A stretch of 25,649 nt of DNA from an uncultured Rhodospirillaceae bacterium (GCA_913041095.1 CAJWIB010000005.1:1-25649); one strand, 5' to 3'; shown: positions 14,690 to 23,868, counted from the stretch's first letter. Notes: generated from the letters alone by a model not told the origin. Numbers and translations: made by a program.

Positions 14690-15613
14690 ATGCCGGATGC
14701 AATTCAATCAAGAGATATTGAAGATCAAGTCGACGAATTTGAAGTTGCCGTACCGTCACCACCGGAGCTGATGAAGCGCCGGGCCAAATCACATCGCGGA
14801 TTTATTATCGGCGGCAGCGTGGTTATCTTTTTCTTGCTCGTTGCTGTATTTGCGCCTGTGCTGGCACCTTTTGACCCTTACGACCAAGATCTGACCAGAC
14901 GCTTGATCCCGCCGGTATGGGATGCTGCCAAGGGTACCTGGGAGCATCCGTTTGGCACCGACGCCTTGGGCCGCGACTATTTGACTCGGCTGATGTACGG
15001 CGCCCAAATATCATTAATGATCGGTTTTTTTGCCGCCGCCGTATCAGCCATTGTTGGCTCCTGCATTGGCATGATTGGCGGCTATTTTGGTGGCCGGATA
15101 GATAATTTCGTCATGTATTTGATCAATGTGAAGCTGGCCTTGCCGGGCCTGTTAGTTGCCCTATCTTTAGTGTCAGTGTTTGGCGGATCGATCCTAGCGT
15201 TGATATTGATTCTATCTTTTCTGTTCTGGGACCGTTATGCGGTGGTCACCCGTAGCGTCACCCAACAAATACGGGTCAATGATTACATTACCGCGGCGCA
15301 AGCTCTGGGCACCAGCCGAACCCGCATTATCATTAGCGAAGTATTACCCAACGTGATGAACCAAATTATTGTCATTGCTAGTTTGGAAATGGCTGTTGCG
15401 ATCATCGTTGAAGCTGCTTTGTCTTTCTTAGGACTTGGCGTACAACCGCCTACACCTTCCTGGGGACTACTGTTATCGGAAGGCCGCTCCTATATGTTCT
15501 TTATGCCCTATCTCATCAACTTCCCCGGCCTGGCCATTTTCTTCCTGGTGATTTCAATCAATATGATGGGTGACGGTATTCGAGACATTACCGCGCCCGA
15601 GGGCCGCAACTAG
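14690..15613 (+). CDS. ABC transporter permease, DppC/OppC type
   Basis: The second permease of the importer has 307 residues. It begins with a roughly 40-residue cytoplasmic tail, then a first membrane segment (GFIIGGSVVIFFLLVAVFAPVLAPF) and the family landmark HPFGTDALGRDYLTRLMYGAQISL near 85-108. The coupling motif is ITAAQALGTSRTRIIISEVLPNVMNQI near 203-229. The C-terminus SINMMGDGIRDITAPEGRN is typical of DppC. It lies 11 nt after DppB-type and its stop overlaps the GTG start of the first ATPase by one base (TAGTG), which indicates tight translational coupling. Confidence 0.95.
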   Translation: MPDAIQSRDIEDQVDEFEVAVPSPPELMKRRAKSHRGFIIGGSVVIFFLLVAVFAPVLAPFDPYDQDLTRRLIPPVWDAAKGTWEHPFGTDALGRDYLTRLMYGAQISLMIGFFAAAVSAIVGSCIGMIGGYFGGRIDNFVMYLINVKLALPGLLVALSLVSVFGGSILALILILSFLFWDRYAVVTRSVTQQIRVNDYITAAQALGTSRTRIIISEVLPNVMNQIIVIASLEMAVAIIVEAALSFLGLGVQPPTPSWGLLLSEGRSYMFFMPYLINFPGLAIFFLVISINMMGDGIRDITAPEGRN

Positions 15614-16626
15614 TGTCATCAGATACCGTCTTAGAAGTCGAGAATTTATCGGTTGATATTGCCGTGCCAGCTGGAACGCTGCATGCGGTGTCTAATGTAA
15701 ATTTGCAGGTCGACAAAGGTGAAACCCTTTGCATTGTCGGCGAGTCAGGCTGTGGTAAATCAATCACCTCCCTGGCAATCATGAATTTGCTGCCGCGTAA
15801 AGCCACCCTGGCAGCCGATAAGTTAGCGCTTGAAGATCGTGATCTGCTGTCTTTATCGGAAGCTCAATTTGCGACACTTCGAGGCGACCGTATCGGTATG
15901 ATCTTTCAAGATCCAATGACGTCCCTTAATCCGGTATTCCGCATCGGTGACCAGTTAGAGGAAGTCTATATCCAGCACGGTAAGGGTGGCCGCAAAGAAG
16001 CCCGCGAGCGAGCCGAGTTTTTGCTCGAAAAGGTCGGTATTGTTGCCCCGACCGAGCGCCTATCCCAATACCCTCATCAATTGTCCGGCGGCTTGCGCCA
16101 GCGTATGATGATTGCCATGACGCTGATGTGCGATCCAGCCCTGATCATTGCCGATGAGCCGACGACGGCGCTTGATGTGACGATGCAGGCGCAAACGCTC
16201 AATCTCTTACGCTCCCTGCAAAAAGAATTTAAAGCCGGGCTTATTTTGATTACCCATGATCTCGGCGTCGTTGCGCGTATGGCCGACCGGGTGATGGTAA
16301 TGTATGCCGGGCGGGCGGTTGAAACGGGTTCTGCAGAGGAAGTTTTTGATATGCCAACCCATCCCTATACCCAAGGATTGATCGACTGCATCCCGGTGCC
16401 AGGCCGGACTGAACCCGGCTCTAAACTCGGGTCGATTCGTGGCATTGTGCCAGCTTTGGTTGGCGACCTAGATGGCTGCATGTTTAGAAACCGCTGTGAT
16501 CTTGTCAGTGACGCCTGCCGCTCCGGTGATATCGGGCTTATTGAAATCAGCGCCGGGCGCGCTTATCGCTGCCACTTGAGCTCGGATGAAAGCAAAATCA
16601 AGACAAGCGTTGAGGGAGCGGTCTAA
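15613..16626 (+). CDS. ABC transporter ATP-binding protein, DppD/OppD type
   Basis: This 337-residue ATPase powers the importer. Walker A is GESGCGKS at 43-50, the signature LSGGLRQR is at 157-164, and Walker B ends in LIIADEP near 177-183 with the D-loop ALD after it. The C-terminal extension found only in oligopeptide-type ATPases is present: THPYTQGLIDCIPVPG, then a cysteine set (GCMFRNRC, ACRS, YRCHL), which in relatives can bind a 4Fe-4S cluster. The signature has a leucine (LSGGLRQ) where the common form has glutamine, a frequent variant in DppD. It starts with GTG, preceded by GAGGG inside the permease gene. Confidence 0.95.
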   Translation: MSSDTVLEVENLSVDIAVPAGTLHAVSNVNLQVDKGETLCIVGESGCGKSITSLAIMNLLPRKATLAADKLALEDRDLLSLSEAQFATLRGDRIGMIFQDPMTSLNPVFRIGDQLEEVYIQHGKGGRKEARERAEFLLEKVGIVAPTERLSQYPHQLSGGLRQRMMIAMTLMCDPALIIADEPTTALDVTMQAQTLNLLRSLQKEFKAGLILITHDLGVVARMADRVMVMYAGRAVETGSAEEVFDMPTHPYTQGLIDCIPVPGRTEPGSKLGSIRGIVPALVGDLDGCMFRNRCDLVSDACRSGDIGLIEISAGRAYRCHLSSDESKIKTSVEGAV

Positions 16627-16628
16627 TC

Positions 16629-17621
16629 ATGAACCAGCTCATGGGCCAATTTAGCCATCCCGATAGCGACGCTGTTCCGGCACTGGAATGCCGCAATGTC
16701 GGCCGCACCTTTATGATCAAGAAAGGCATATTTGCCGAAAAACAGCCCCTTAAAGCGGTTCAGGACGTTAGCCTTCAGGTTAATCGCGGCGAGGTGCTGG
16801 CAATTGTCGGTGAGTCTGGTTGCGGCAAAACAACATTGGCTAAAATGCTGCTCGGATTATTGGAACCAACCACTGGAGAAATCCTATTGGATGGCGAGCC
16901 GATCAACTCGGTCAGCATTAAGGATATAGCGAGAAAGGTCCAACCGGTTTTCCAAGACCCCTATTCTTCACTCAACCCCCGTAAAACCATTGAGCAGATT
17001 ATCTCGCTGCCATTAAAAGTGCATGAAATCGGTTCCCAAGCGAGCCGCCGGGCCCGGGTCGAAGAATATATGCGGTTGGTTGGGTTACCCAAACGTCTGA
17101 TCCATTCCTACCCGAACCAATTGTCGGGTGGTCAGCGACAACGTGTGGCGATCGCGCGGGCGCTGATAATGGAACCAAAAATCATCGTCTGTGACGAACC
17201 AACTTCAGCGCTGGATGTTTCCGTGCAGGCTCATATCTTGAATTTGCTACAGGATTTACGGGAAGAGCTTAATCTCACTTACGCCTTTATCAGCCATGAT
17301 TTGGCGGTTGTTGAGCATCTCGCCGATTGGGTTGCGGTGATGTATCTCGGCCGTTTAATTGAATTCGGCAAAGCCGTGAATATCTTCAATGATCCTAAGC
17401 ACCCTTACACACGGGCGCTATTAGATTCTGTTCTCACCCCAGATGCCAGCCTTGGCCTGCCCGAGATCACTCTTGGCCGCGGCCTGCCCAACCCACTGAC
17501 GCCACCGAGCGGGTGTTATTTCCACCCGCGCTGCCCGGAAGCAAGTGATCAATGCAGCGCCGAACAGCCAGCCCTCATCAAAAACGAAAACCGCCTGATC
17601 GAGTGTCATCTCTATGGATAA
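16629..17621 (+). CDS. ABC transporter ATP-binding protein, DppF/OppF type
   Basis: The second ATPase of the importer has 330 residues. Walker A is GESGCGKT at 61-68, the signature LSGGQRQRVAIARAL at 165-179, Walker B IIVCDEP at 185-191, and the H-loop lies in AFISHDLAVVEHLAD. The OppF-type C-terminus HPYTRALLDSV and the cysteine cluster CYFHPRCPEASDQC follow. The start ATG is 2 nt after the upstream stop, with GAGGGAG in the end of that gene. Its stop is immediately followed by the terminator that serves the convergent solute-binding protein gene. The transported compound is not deducible from the ATPases. Confidence 0.95.
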   Translation: MNQLMGQFSHPDSDAVPALECRNVGRTFMIKKGIFAEKQPLKAVQDVSLQVNRGEVLAIVGESGCGKTTLAKMLLGLLEPTTGEILLDGEPINSVSIKDIARKVQPVFQDPYSSLNPRKTIEQIISLPLKVHEIGSQASRRARVEEYMRLVGLPKRLIHSYPNQLSGGQRQRVAIARALIMEPKIIVCDEPTSALDVSVQAHILNLLQDLREELNLTYAFISHDLAVVEHLADWVAVMYLGRLIEFGKAVNIFNDPKHPYTRALLDSVLTPDASLGLPEITLGRGLPNPLTPPSGCYFHPRCPEASDQCSAEQPALIKNENRLIECHLYG

Positions 17622-17648
17622 AAAAAGGGCCGCTCCAAAGAACGGCCC
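17620..17648 (-). terminator. Intrinsic terminator of the solute-binding protein gene
   Basis: On the minus strand GGGCCG and CGGCCC (17643-17648 and 17627-17632) form a stem that can extend by three more pairs to a TTTG loop, followed by a run of seven or so T residues. The position is 26 nt after the minus-strand stop at 17675. The T run overlaps the last codon and stop of the plus-strand ATPase. On the plus strand there is no T run after the stem, so it mainly stops minus-strand transcription. Confidence 0.85.
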
Positions 17649-17674
17649 GAGAAAGATAGGTCATTCGATTGATA

Positions 17675-19243
17675 TCATTTCCAACTCATGTGATTGAGCG
17701 CCGCACCATAGGGCGACAACGATCCCTGTTCGATTACCAAATCTTTGGTATGAACAAAGGATGTTGGCAGAGTTGAGATCGGCATGATGTAGTTCTTTTC
17801 ATTCACCCGGTCATAGGCTTTCTTATAAACCGCCCGGCGTTTTGCTTCATCGAGTATGGCGCCGCCTTTAATCCGCGCTTTATTGATGATTTCATCATGC
17901 CAATAGTTACGTGGGCTCCATTTGCCCTTACGGCCTTTGGCGAAGAACACGTTTAAGGTCGAAGATGCATCCGGCAGACCTCCAGAACTCCACAGGCTCA
18001 CTAGAATTTCGAATTTACCCTGGCGTTGCTGTTTCCGGTAAACACCGAAACTCACAGGATTGACTTTGCCACGAATGCCTACTTTGCGCAGTTCACCGGC
18101 AACCGCAACAGCAATTGGGCCGGCTGAACCAAGTGCTGTAATATTGACATCGAAGCCATTCGGATAACCTGCTTCGGCCAAAAGCTTTTTGGCTCCGGCC
18201 CGGTCAAAAGCTGGCGGTTTGGTGCTGAAATCACAACCTTTTTGGACGCGCAAACACATCGAATCCAAGGTCTGCACTTTATCGCCGCCCGCCAGCACAG
18301 CCCGGGCGACAGCCAAACGATCAAATGACATGGAGATCGCTTTGCGAACACGTTGATCAGACAACATTTTTTTGCCGGAGCGATTTACTGAATCCATCGA
18401 CAGATAAGTGTAGAGCAATCCTGTGGTCGCAGTCGCAGCAAGTGCAGGGTTTGATTTAAGGGAATCAACTTGGTCTTTTGGTACGCTTCTCATCAAATCA
18501 ATGCCGCCCGTAAGTAACTGAGCCATCTGGGTTTGAGTGTCTGGGATGGATTTCGCGATGATGGTTTTGATCTTCGGTTTAGGCTTCCAAGTGCCGCCAT
18601 GTTTATAATCTTCATTGCGCACCATGATGATGCCTTTATTGGGATCAACCTGGGTTACTTTAAGGGGACCGGTGCCAATCGGATGACGGCCAAAAGTGGC
18701 TTTAGATTTTAGTTTGCTGTGTGTATCCGAGGGATAAATCAAGATTGATTTGGCCAGGCGCATCAGGCCAACAGCTGACGGACGTTTGGTCGAGATGCGT
18801 ACCTTGTACTTGCTCAGTTTCTCAACTTTGGAAATCCAGATATAGTTGGTTTTAAAGCGAATACGAGTTTTCGGATTGATCAGCCAATTGATTGTATAGA
18901 CAACGTCATCCGCATCAAACTCCGAGCCATCATGAAATTTAACATCATCGCGTAGATTGAATTCCATGACTGTCGGGCTGATGCGTTTCCAGGATTTCGC
19001 CAGCAAAGGATGAAACTTGCCGGTGAAATCATCAAAGAACACCAAGCCATCGTAAACAATCCGCGCCGTCAGCGCGATTTCCGGTTTGGGATCAAAAACG
19101 AGATCAACCTTTGAAATGGGATCGGTAAAAGCGATGCGTAACGTATCTTTGGATTTTTGCGCTAAAGCGTTTCCTGAAAAGGCTACAGATACGGCCAATA
19201 TTGACGCCAGAATTGCTGATTTAAGCAGATAAAATTTAGACAT
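17675..19243 (-). CDS. ABC transporter substrate-binding protein, family 5 (DppA/OppA-like)
   Basis: This is the periplasmic receptor for the importer. The ATG at 19243 is chosen because GGAGG lies 5 nt upstream; the in-frame GTG four codons earlier overlaps that site. The 522-residue product starts with a Sec signal peptide (MSKFYLLKSAILASILAVSVAFSGNALA) with a likely cut after ALA. Family-5 landmarks follow: LRIAFTDPISKVDLVFDP, ARIVYDGLVFFD, LAKSWKRISPTVMEFNLRDDVKFHDGSEFDADDVVYTI, and HPIGTGPLKVTQVDPNKGI in the core. The gene is convergent to dppBCDF, not inside it, so it may be regulated separately. Family-5 proteins bind peptides, opines, sugars, nickel chelates and some aromatic acids; no ligand can be named. 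It ends in a strong terminator. Confidence 0.93.
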   Translation of the reverse strand: MSKFYLLKSAILASILAVSVAFSGNALAQKSKDTLRIAFTDPISKVDLVFDPKPEIALTARIVYDGLVFFDDFTGKFHPLLAKSWKRISPTVMEFNLRDDVKFHDGSEFDADDVVYTINWLINPKTRIRFKTNYIWISKVEKLSKYKVRISTKRPSAVGLMRLAKSILIYPSDTHSKLKSKATFGRHPIGTGPLKVTQVDPNKGIIMVRNEDYKHGGTWKPKPKIKTIIAKSIPDTQTQMAQLLTGGIDLMRSVPKDQVDSLKSNPALAATATTGLLYTYLSMDSVNRSGKKMLSDQRVRKAISMSFDRLAVARAVLAGGDKVQTLDSMCLRVQKGCDFSTKPPAFDRAGAKKLLAEAGYPNGFDVNITALGSAGPIAVAVAGELRKVGIRGKVNPVSFGVYRKQQRQGKFEILVSLWSSGGLPDASSTLNVFFAKGRKGKWSPRNYWHDEIINKARIKGGAILDEAKRRAVYKKAYDRVNEKNYIMPISTLPTSFVHTKDLVIEQGSLSPYGAALNHMSWK

Positions 19244-19363
19244 TTCAACCTCCACTGTTCTCTAAATTATTTAATTTTTTAATTAAAAACACTATATCAG
19301 GTTCATTTTTTATTTGAAGACTTTATGCACGCGAATTGTTTGAGCAAAATATACAAATTTCAT

Positions 19364-19380
19364 AATACGGAATGCGTATT
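19364..19380. promoter_or_regulatory. 17-bp inverted repeat upstream of the solute-binding protein gene
   Basis: AATACG-GAATG-CGTATT is a perfect dyad with 6-bp arms and a 5-bp centre, about 120 bp before the solute-binding protein start. A direct repeat of CGGAA at 19368-19372 and 19383-19387 overlaps and extends it. This could be an operator or activator site. It lies in an AT-rich 160-bp intergenic region that has no T run typical of a terminator for the upstream exporter. No regulator gene is adjacent. Confidence 0.35.
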
Positions 19381-19402
19381 TCGGAACGATATCCGGCGAA
19401 AT

Positions 19403-20659
19403 TCAAGTTATTGCTGCTTCCAATTGCGCAGCCTGCGCGCGCATTGGCTTGACGGCAAAAACGAGAATACCAAGCGCCACGATAGCGCCACCGATGATTG
19501 GCCACCGTAGGCCGATAATCTCTCCCAACATGCCGAGACTCAGAGACCCAACCGCCATGCCACCGACGACCAGTGACATAATTAGGCTAATCACCCGCCC
19601 ACGGAGATGTGGCTCTACCTTATGCTGGATAAGACTTTGACCGCACACCGCGGCACCAACCAACGTCAAGGCGCCAAAGAACAGGCAGATTTGACCGAAT
19701 AAGAAATGGCTCGTGGTGGCAAATAATATGAGTGAAATGGAAGAAACGCCCAGCCCAATGAGAAGGATATTTGTCAGACCTTGTGTTTTACCGCGCAGTG
19801 CCAGTAAAAAAGACCCCGAGAATGCGCCAAGCCCAGAGGCAGCGATCAGCAATGACAAGCCATCCACCGAGCGATTAAAAATGACATCTGCATAGCCCGG
19901 CAGCAACTCCATATAGGGCCGCAACAGTAAAGCGCCACAGATATTCAGAATAGCTACCCATTTCAAAGCCGGGTGACGGACGAGATATAGCAATCCCGTC
20001 ATAATATCATTGAGCAAAGTGGAGCGCTGAACGGTCTCATTTGCAGCGGATTTGACCGTTGGTGTTATATAAACAAACAGCAGTGCGACGAAAAAATATA
20101 TCGTTGTAAACACGTAGACGAAAAAACTTGCAGCAATGCCGGCCTCAACCACCATGTACCCCCCAATAATCGGACCGATAAAACTACCGACATGAAAGGT
20201 CGATATATTGAGCGCAACGGCAGCTGAGAGTTCTTTCCTATCCACCAAATCAGGCACCATTGCGTGACGGGCAGGAAAATCAAAGGACATAATGCTGCCC
20301 AGCAAGGTCGTGGAGACAAACAGAACATGGATCGTCATCAATTCGGCGGCAATTAGATAGGCCATTATAAAAGTAATAATACTGGACAACACCATAGAAG
20401 ACATGGCGACCCGCTTATGGCCAATTCGATCAGACAGCGCCCCAGCGATCGGACCAAAAACCAATGTCGGTATAAGCGAGGCAAACCCAATAATCCCTAA
20501 CCAGGCCGGTGAGTTGGTAATCTCCCAGGTGTACCAACCGAGCGTCACTCGGAACATCCAGAAACCAATGGTTGATATTACGAGGCCAAACCAATAACGG
20601 CGAAAATTGCGATTACGTAAGGCGCGGTCAACGCCGCCGAAGGATTTTAGTGCGGCCAA
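19403..20659 (-). CDS. Major facilitator superfamily transporter (EntS-like, MFS_3 type)
   Basis: This 418-residue membrane protein has about 12 hydrophobic segments. The N-terminus LRNRNFRRYWFGLVIS is the hallmark of the MFS_3 group, which includes the enterobactin exporter EntS and drug exporters. The loop 2-3 motif GALSDRIGHKRVA near 75-87 is the MFS signature. It starts with TTG, with AAAGGA 8 nt upstream. It follows the large amidohydrolase by 25 nt on the same strand, so both are probably one operon. It could export a toxic intermediate or the product of the amidohydrolase. Direction and substrate are inference from the family. Confidence 0.9.
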   Translation of the reverse strand: MAALKSFGGVDRALRNRNFRRYWFGLVISTIGFWMFRVTLGWYTWEITNSPAWLGIIGFASLIPTLVFGPIAGALSDRIGHKRVAMSSMVLSSIITFIMAYLIAAELMTIHVLFVSTTLLGSIMSFDFPARHAMVPDLVDRKELSAAVALNISTFHVGSFIGPIIGGYMVVEAGIAASFFVYVFTTIYFFVALLFVYITPTVKSAANETVQRSTLLNDIMTGLLYLVRHPALKWVAILNICGALLLRPYMELLPGYADVIFNRSVDGLSLLIAASGLGAFSGSFLLALRGKTQGLTNILLIGLGVSSISLILFATTSHFLFGQICLFFGALTLVGAAVCGQSLIQHKVEPHLRGRVISLIMSLVVGGMAVGSLSLGMLGEIIGLRWPIIGGAIVALGILVFAVKPMRAQAAQLEAAIT

Positions 20660-20684
20660 AAGAAAGTCCTTTAGGTTAGGCTAA

Positions 20685-22106
20685 TCAGCCAGCAAGTAAC
20701 TGGTTAACCTGGTCTTCGACAATGGTGCCCTTAAAGAACTCTGGATTTTGCCGCGTGTAAAGCCCTACCGGATGGGTGAACATAAAATCTTCGAAATCCT
20801 GATTCGTGAACAGTTCTTTTTCAACATTTTTATATGCATCCGGCACACAATGGCGGATGTCTACAACATCCCAGTGACCAATATCAGAGCCAAAAAACGC
20901 CTTAAGCCTGGCTCCATAATGATTTATCTTAGTGTTGAAAGCGATGGCGTTCATGGCGTCATCCGCTTCACAACCAAAATAGAATGGTTCAACAAAAAGT
21001 TCTCGAATATCTTCTTTCTTAGTAATTTCGCAACGGCGGAATTCATCAAGTTCAACATCACTGCCAACATCTCCACCCATCTGGCTGGTTTTACGCTCAA
21101 CTAAAAGAGCGTCAGCGGTAATAATACCATCACCATATTTTTCGGCCATTTCCCAGATAAGATCGGTATCAAGTTTAGCCGGATCCAGATTTTCGATCAT
21201 GAATTTATAATTCCGCTTTTCCCAATGCTCGAACAGATCATTGTAGAGCTGTACCGCCCAACCAACGCCACCTTCGAGGAAGGCAAAATTCAGCTCGGGA
21301 AAACGTCGGGTAACGCCGCCCATAAATATTGAGCGGCAGAAATAATCGCCCGCTGTTGAAAAGCCACCGAGATGGTTAAAGACAAAATTTGAAGGCGAGG
21401 AATGTCGTCCGCCGCCGCCTCGGGCCGCCGTGTGACAGCCAACCGGGATTTTAAGATCAATGCAGCGCTGCCAGACCGGGTCATAATCATGCAAGGCATC
21501 TAGCGCCACTGGATAAACCCGTTCAGTATATTTGCCAAGCTCCGATGCCTGTTTGGCGATCTCCGGTACAGCGAGACGAACTTCGGTACCAAACGTCGCC
21601 GCTTTGAAGCCGAGCTCGTTGACCGCGAAATCCAACTCGGCCAAGGCTTCTGCAGGGCTAAACATCGGTATAACCGCGTTTGGGATAAGCCTATCACTGA
21701 CTTCCGAAAAAATATCAGCCAGCAGCATATTCAAAGCGCGGTGACCAATTTGGCGGACTTCATCATCACGTACATGCATCAAGGGCAGGCAGGCGGTTGA
21801 ATAAACTATGCCGACATCAATACCCGCTTCATCAAGCCGTTCCCGGTACAGTTTCGGCAGCATCGCTGTCGCCCGGTCCAGTGAATGGGGGCCAGAGGGC
21901 TGACCCCAGAATATCGGCTGCACATCCTGATATTTCCATGGGTGATCCATATTTTCATAACGCAGAGCCATCTCCGGCCCGCCAATTTTTTTGACGTAAT
22001 CGAGTATTGTCTGGTTTGCTTCGAGCACGTGGCCGTCGCCATCAACAATTGGATGGCTGACTTTTGCCCGCACACCGGCGGCATCAAGACTATTTGAACC
22101 TGGCAT
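20685..22106 (-). CDS. Large metal-dependent amidohydrolase (COG2159-like)
   Basis: This 473-residue TIM-barrel protein belongs to the ACMSD/LigW/gamma-resorcylate decarboxylase side of the amidohydrolase superfamily but is over 100 residues longer. The first metal motif is VDGDGHVLE at 21-29, with D22/D24 and H26, in place of the usual HxH. Other sites are VGCHTAARGGG (H225), FLEGGVGW (E278), which replaces the usual HGGG histidine, and FGSDIGHWD (D408). A long insert at about 300-395 includes acidic stretches and a tyrosine-rich FYFGC. The start ATG has one of the best ribosome sites in the window (GGGGAGGAAG). It leads the MFS exporter. It may decarboxylate or hydrolyse a carboxylated aromatic or amide; the reaction is unknown. 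Confidence 0.8.
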   Translation of the reverse strand: MPGSNSLDAAGVRAKVSHPIVDGDGHVLEANQTILDYVKKIGGPEMALRYENMDHPWKYQDVQPIFWGQPSGPHSLDRATAMLPKLYRERLDEAGIDVGIVYSTACLPLMHVRDDEVRQIGHRALNMLLADIFSEVSDRLIPNAVIPMFSPAEALAELDFAVNELGFKAATFGTEVRLAVPEIAKQASELGKYTERVYPVALDALHDYDPVWQRCIDLKIPVGCHTAARGGGGRHSSPSNFVFNHLGGFSTAGDYFCRSIFMGGVTRRFPELNFAFLEGGVGWAVQLYNDLFEHWEKRNYKFMIENLDPAKLDTDLIWEMAEKYGDGIITADALLVERKTSQMGGDVGSDVELDEFRRCEITKKEDIRELFVEPFYFGCEADDAMNAIAFNTKINHYGARLKAFFGSDIGHWDVVDIRHCVPDAYKNVEKELFTNQDFEDFMFTHPVGLYTRQNPEFFKGTIVEDQVNQLLAG

Positions 22107-22313
22107 TTATGATCTTCCTCCCCGGTAACGAGCTGTCACGACTGGATCGGTAAAGGGGCCAATAGTGCAATCAAACAGATTTAAAAATTGGCTTTTACTC
22201 ATTGCTAGTGCGTTCTATATTTCACCCATTATAGCGGCATGATATTTAGAATAATGTAATAGAATCAAGTAGAAATATCTATTTTTTAATTGATTTTAAA
22301 AAGTTGGAATAAA

Positions 22314-23390
22314 ATGAACATAACAGCAGACCTCCTCGGGCGGCAGGCGGCAGAAATTCTCAAATCCTGGCAAATGCCGGGGAAATATATCGGCACAGTC
22401 GTCGAAGTGATGATCGACACTGATCTTCGTGGCATCGATTCACATGGTGTTGGCATGTTGTCCGGCTATCAAATGATGCGCGGACTAGGGCGCATCAAGA
22501 TGGATGGTGACATAAGCGTCGTCAGAGACCTGCCTTCGATGGCGCTGGTTGATGGTGGGCATGGTTTAGGCCACCCGGTCGGTGTTTTTGCCACCGATTT
22601 GGTAATCGAAAAATGCGCGGAGACCGGTATCAGCGCCGTTGCCGTTAGAAACTCCAATCATTATGGTGCGGCCGGTTTTTATGCGCGGCGCATTGTCGAG
22701 AAAGGATTTATCGGCATTTCCATGACCGGTACGCCGGGTGCCGGGATTGTGCCAACTTTTGGCAAACAGGCGATGCTCGGCACCAATCCCATCGCCTTCG
22801 CCGCACCAGCTAAACGAAACCCGCCCTTTGTTCTCGATATGGCGACCAGCACAGTGGCAATTGGTAAAATCTCAATCGCCAAACGCCTGGGCATGCCGAT
22901 TCCGGAAGGCTGGGCTTTGGATGAAAATGGTAATCCGGTCACCGATTCAGTTGCAGCACGGGAAACCCGCCTACTAACGCCACTCGGTGGTTCCCGCGAA
23001 CAGGGCAGCCACAAGGGTTATGGCTTGGCGGCCATGATCGACATACTTTGTAGCACGCTGAGCGGCGCCATTATCCCGGGCGTCGAAAACCACCAAAGGC
23101 GCGAGCTGGCTGAAGGTAATGTCGGACATTTTTTTCTCGCCATCGATCCCGAAGCGCTCAGGGATAACGGCGAGTTTGAAGATGATCTCGATGAGCTGAT
23201 CGATGCACTACACGAAACACCAGCCGTAGATCTGGATCAGCCCGTGCTAGTTGCCGGTGATCCGGAATTGGCGGTTTATAAAGATCGCATCGCTAACGGC
23301 ATCCCTGTTCCCGACGGGTTATTCGATGAAATTAGAAAAGTTGCCCTCGACAGCAATGCGCCATTCATATTGGATCAAGACGACACATAA
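22314..23390 (+). CDS. Malate/L-lactate/ureidoglycolate-type NAD(P)-dependent dehydrogenase (Ldh2 family)
   Basis: This enzyme oxidises a 2-hydroxy acid to the 2-oxo acid. The family signature is complete: RGIDSHGV near 39-46, with the catalytic-region histidine H44. The NSNHYGAAGFYARR segment follows, then PTFGKQAMLGTNPIAFAAPAK and LDMATSTVA. The C-terminal GSHKGYGLAAMIDILCSTLSGA is also diagnostic. The frame is open from a TTG at 22290, but the ATG at 22314 is the likely start, giving 358 residues, the normal family length. The gene stands alone on the plus strand and converges on the NTF2-like gene. It could process a hydroxy acid from aldol cleavage or reduce the pathway's oxo acids. The substrate is unknown (malate, lactate, sulfolactate and ureidoglycolate forms exist). 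Confidence 0.9.
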   Translation: MNITADLLGRQAAEILKSWQMPGKYIGTVVEVMIDTDLRGIDSHGVGMLSGYQMMRGLGRIKMDGDISVVRDLPSMALVDGGHGLGHPVGVFATDLVIEKCAETGISAVAVRNSNHYGAAGFYARRIVEKGFIGISMTGTPGAGIVPTFGKQAMLGTNPIAFAAPAKRNPPFVLDMATSTVAIGKISIAKRLGMPIPEGWALDENGNPVTDSVAARETRLLTPLGGSREQGSHKGYGLAAMIDILCSTLSGAIIPGVENHQRRELAEGNVGHFFLAIDPEALRDNGEFEDDLDELIDALHETPAVDLDQPVLVAGDPELAVYKDRIANGIPVPDGLFDEIRKVALDSNAPFILDQDDT

Positions 23391-23407
23391 GGTTCATTAA
23401 TCACAAA

Positions 23408-23845
23408 TTACTTAGGCCGCTTTTTCAGCATAATCGGGCGGCCCCGTTTATCGGTCATTTGCCAACCATCTTCGCTGCGCACCATTTTGTCTTGATAGAG
23501 GAAAATAACCCCAGGCCCGTCAAGTGGCGCCGGTCCTTCAAGTTTTTCATCAGAATTGTGGCGATAGATGGTGATATATTCTGATGTGCTGGCGCTGTTC
23601 TCGTCCTCAATCGTCACTTGAACGTTCGTCACAATATGACGAATTACTAGATTCTCACCACGCTCTTCCATCGCTGCCATGATTGCGTCGCGGCCCTGCA
23701 ATTCGTTGCCTTGACGTTTCCACACCCCATCGGGGGTAAAACAATTCACCAGATCGTCATAGCGGCGCGCATCAAGCGAACAGTAAAATTTGTTAACGAC
23801 TTGGGCGCAATCCCACTCGATTGCGCGTTCCTGATCTCTATTCAT
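23408..23845 (-). CDS. NTF2-like / SnoaL-type small protein
   Basis: This 145-residue cone-fold protein has the typical start: an N-terminal helix (CAQVVNKFYCSLDARRYDDLVNCF), then the TPDGVWKRQGNELQGRDAIMAAM strand-helix unit. RHIVTNVQVTIEDENSASTSEYITIYRH makes the sheet that carries the usual pocket. Similar domains serve as SnoaL-type cyclases, as decarboxylases or as beta subunits of ring-hydroxylating dioxygenases. The length is that of SnoaL_4-type stand-alone proteins, and no alpha subunit that needs a beta subunit is adjacent, so an accessory or isomerase role for the dioxygenase product is likely. It follows the LigB-type gene by 23 nt on the same strand; GGGAG lies 9 nt before the ATG. 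Confidence 0.82.
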   Translation of the reverse strand: MNRDQERAIEWDCAQVVNKFYCSLDARRYDDLVNCFTPDGVWKRQGNELQGRDAIMAAMEERGENLVIRHIVTNVQVTIEDENSASTSEYITIYRHNSDEKLEGPAPLDGPGVIFLYQDKMVRSEDGWQMTDKRGRPIMLKKRPK

Positions 23846-23868
23846 TGGTAAAACTCCCAGTTCTTATT

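Noticed and set aside
22290..22313. TTG at 22290 as the start of the Ldh2-family gene.
   Set aside because: The extra eight residues precede the conserved N-terminus and the family length fits the ATG at 22314 better.
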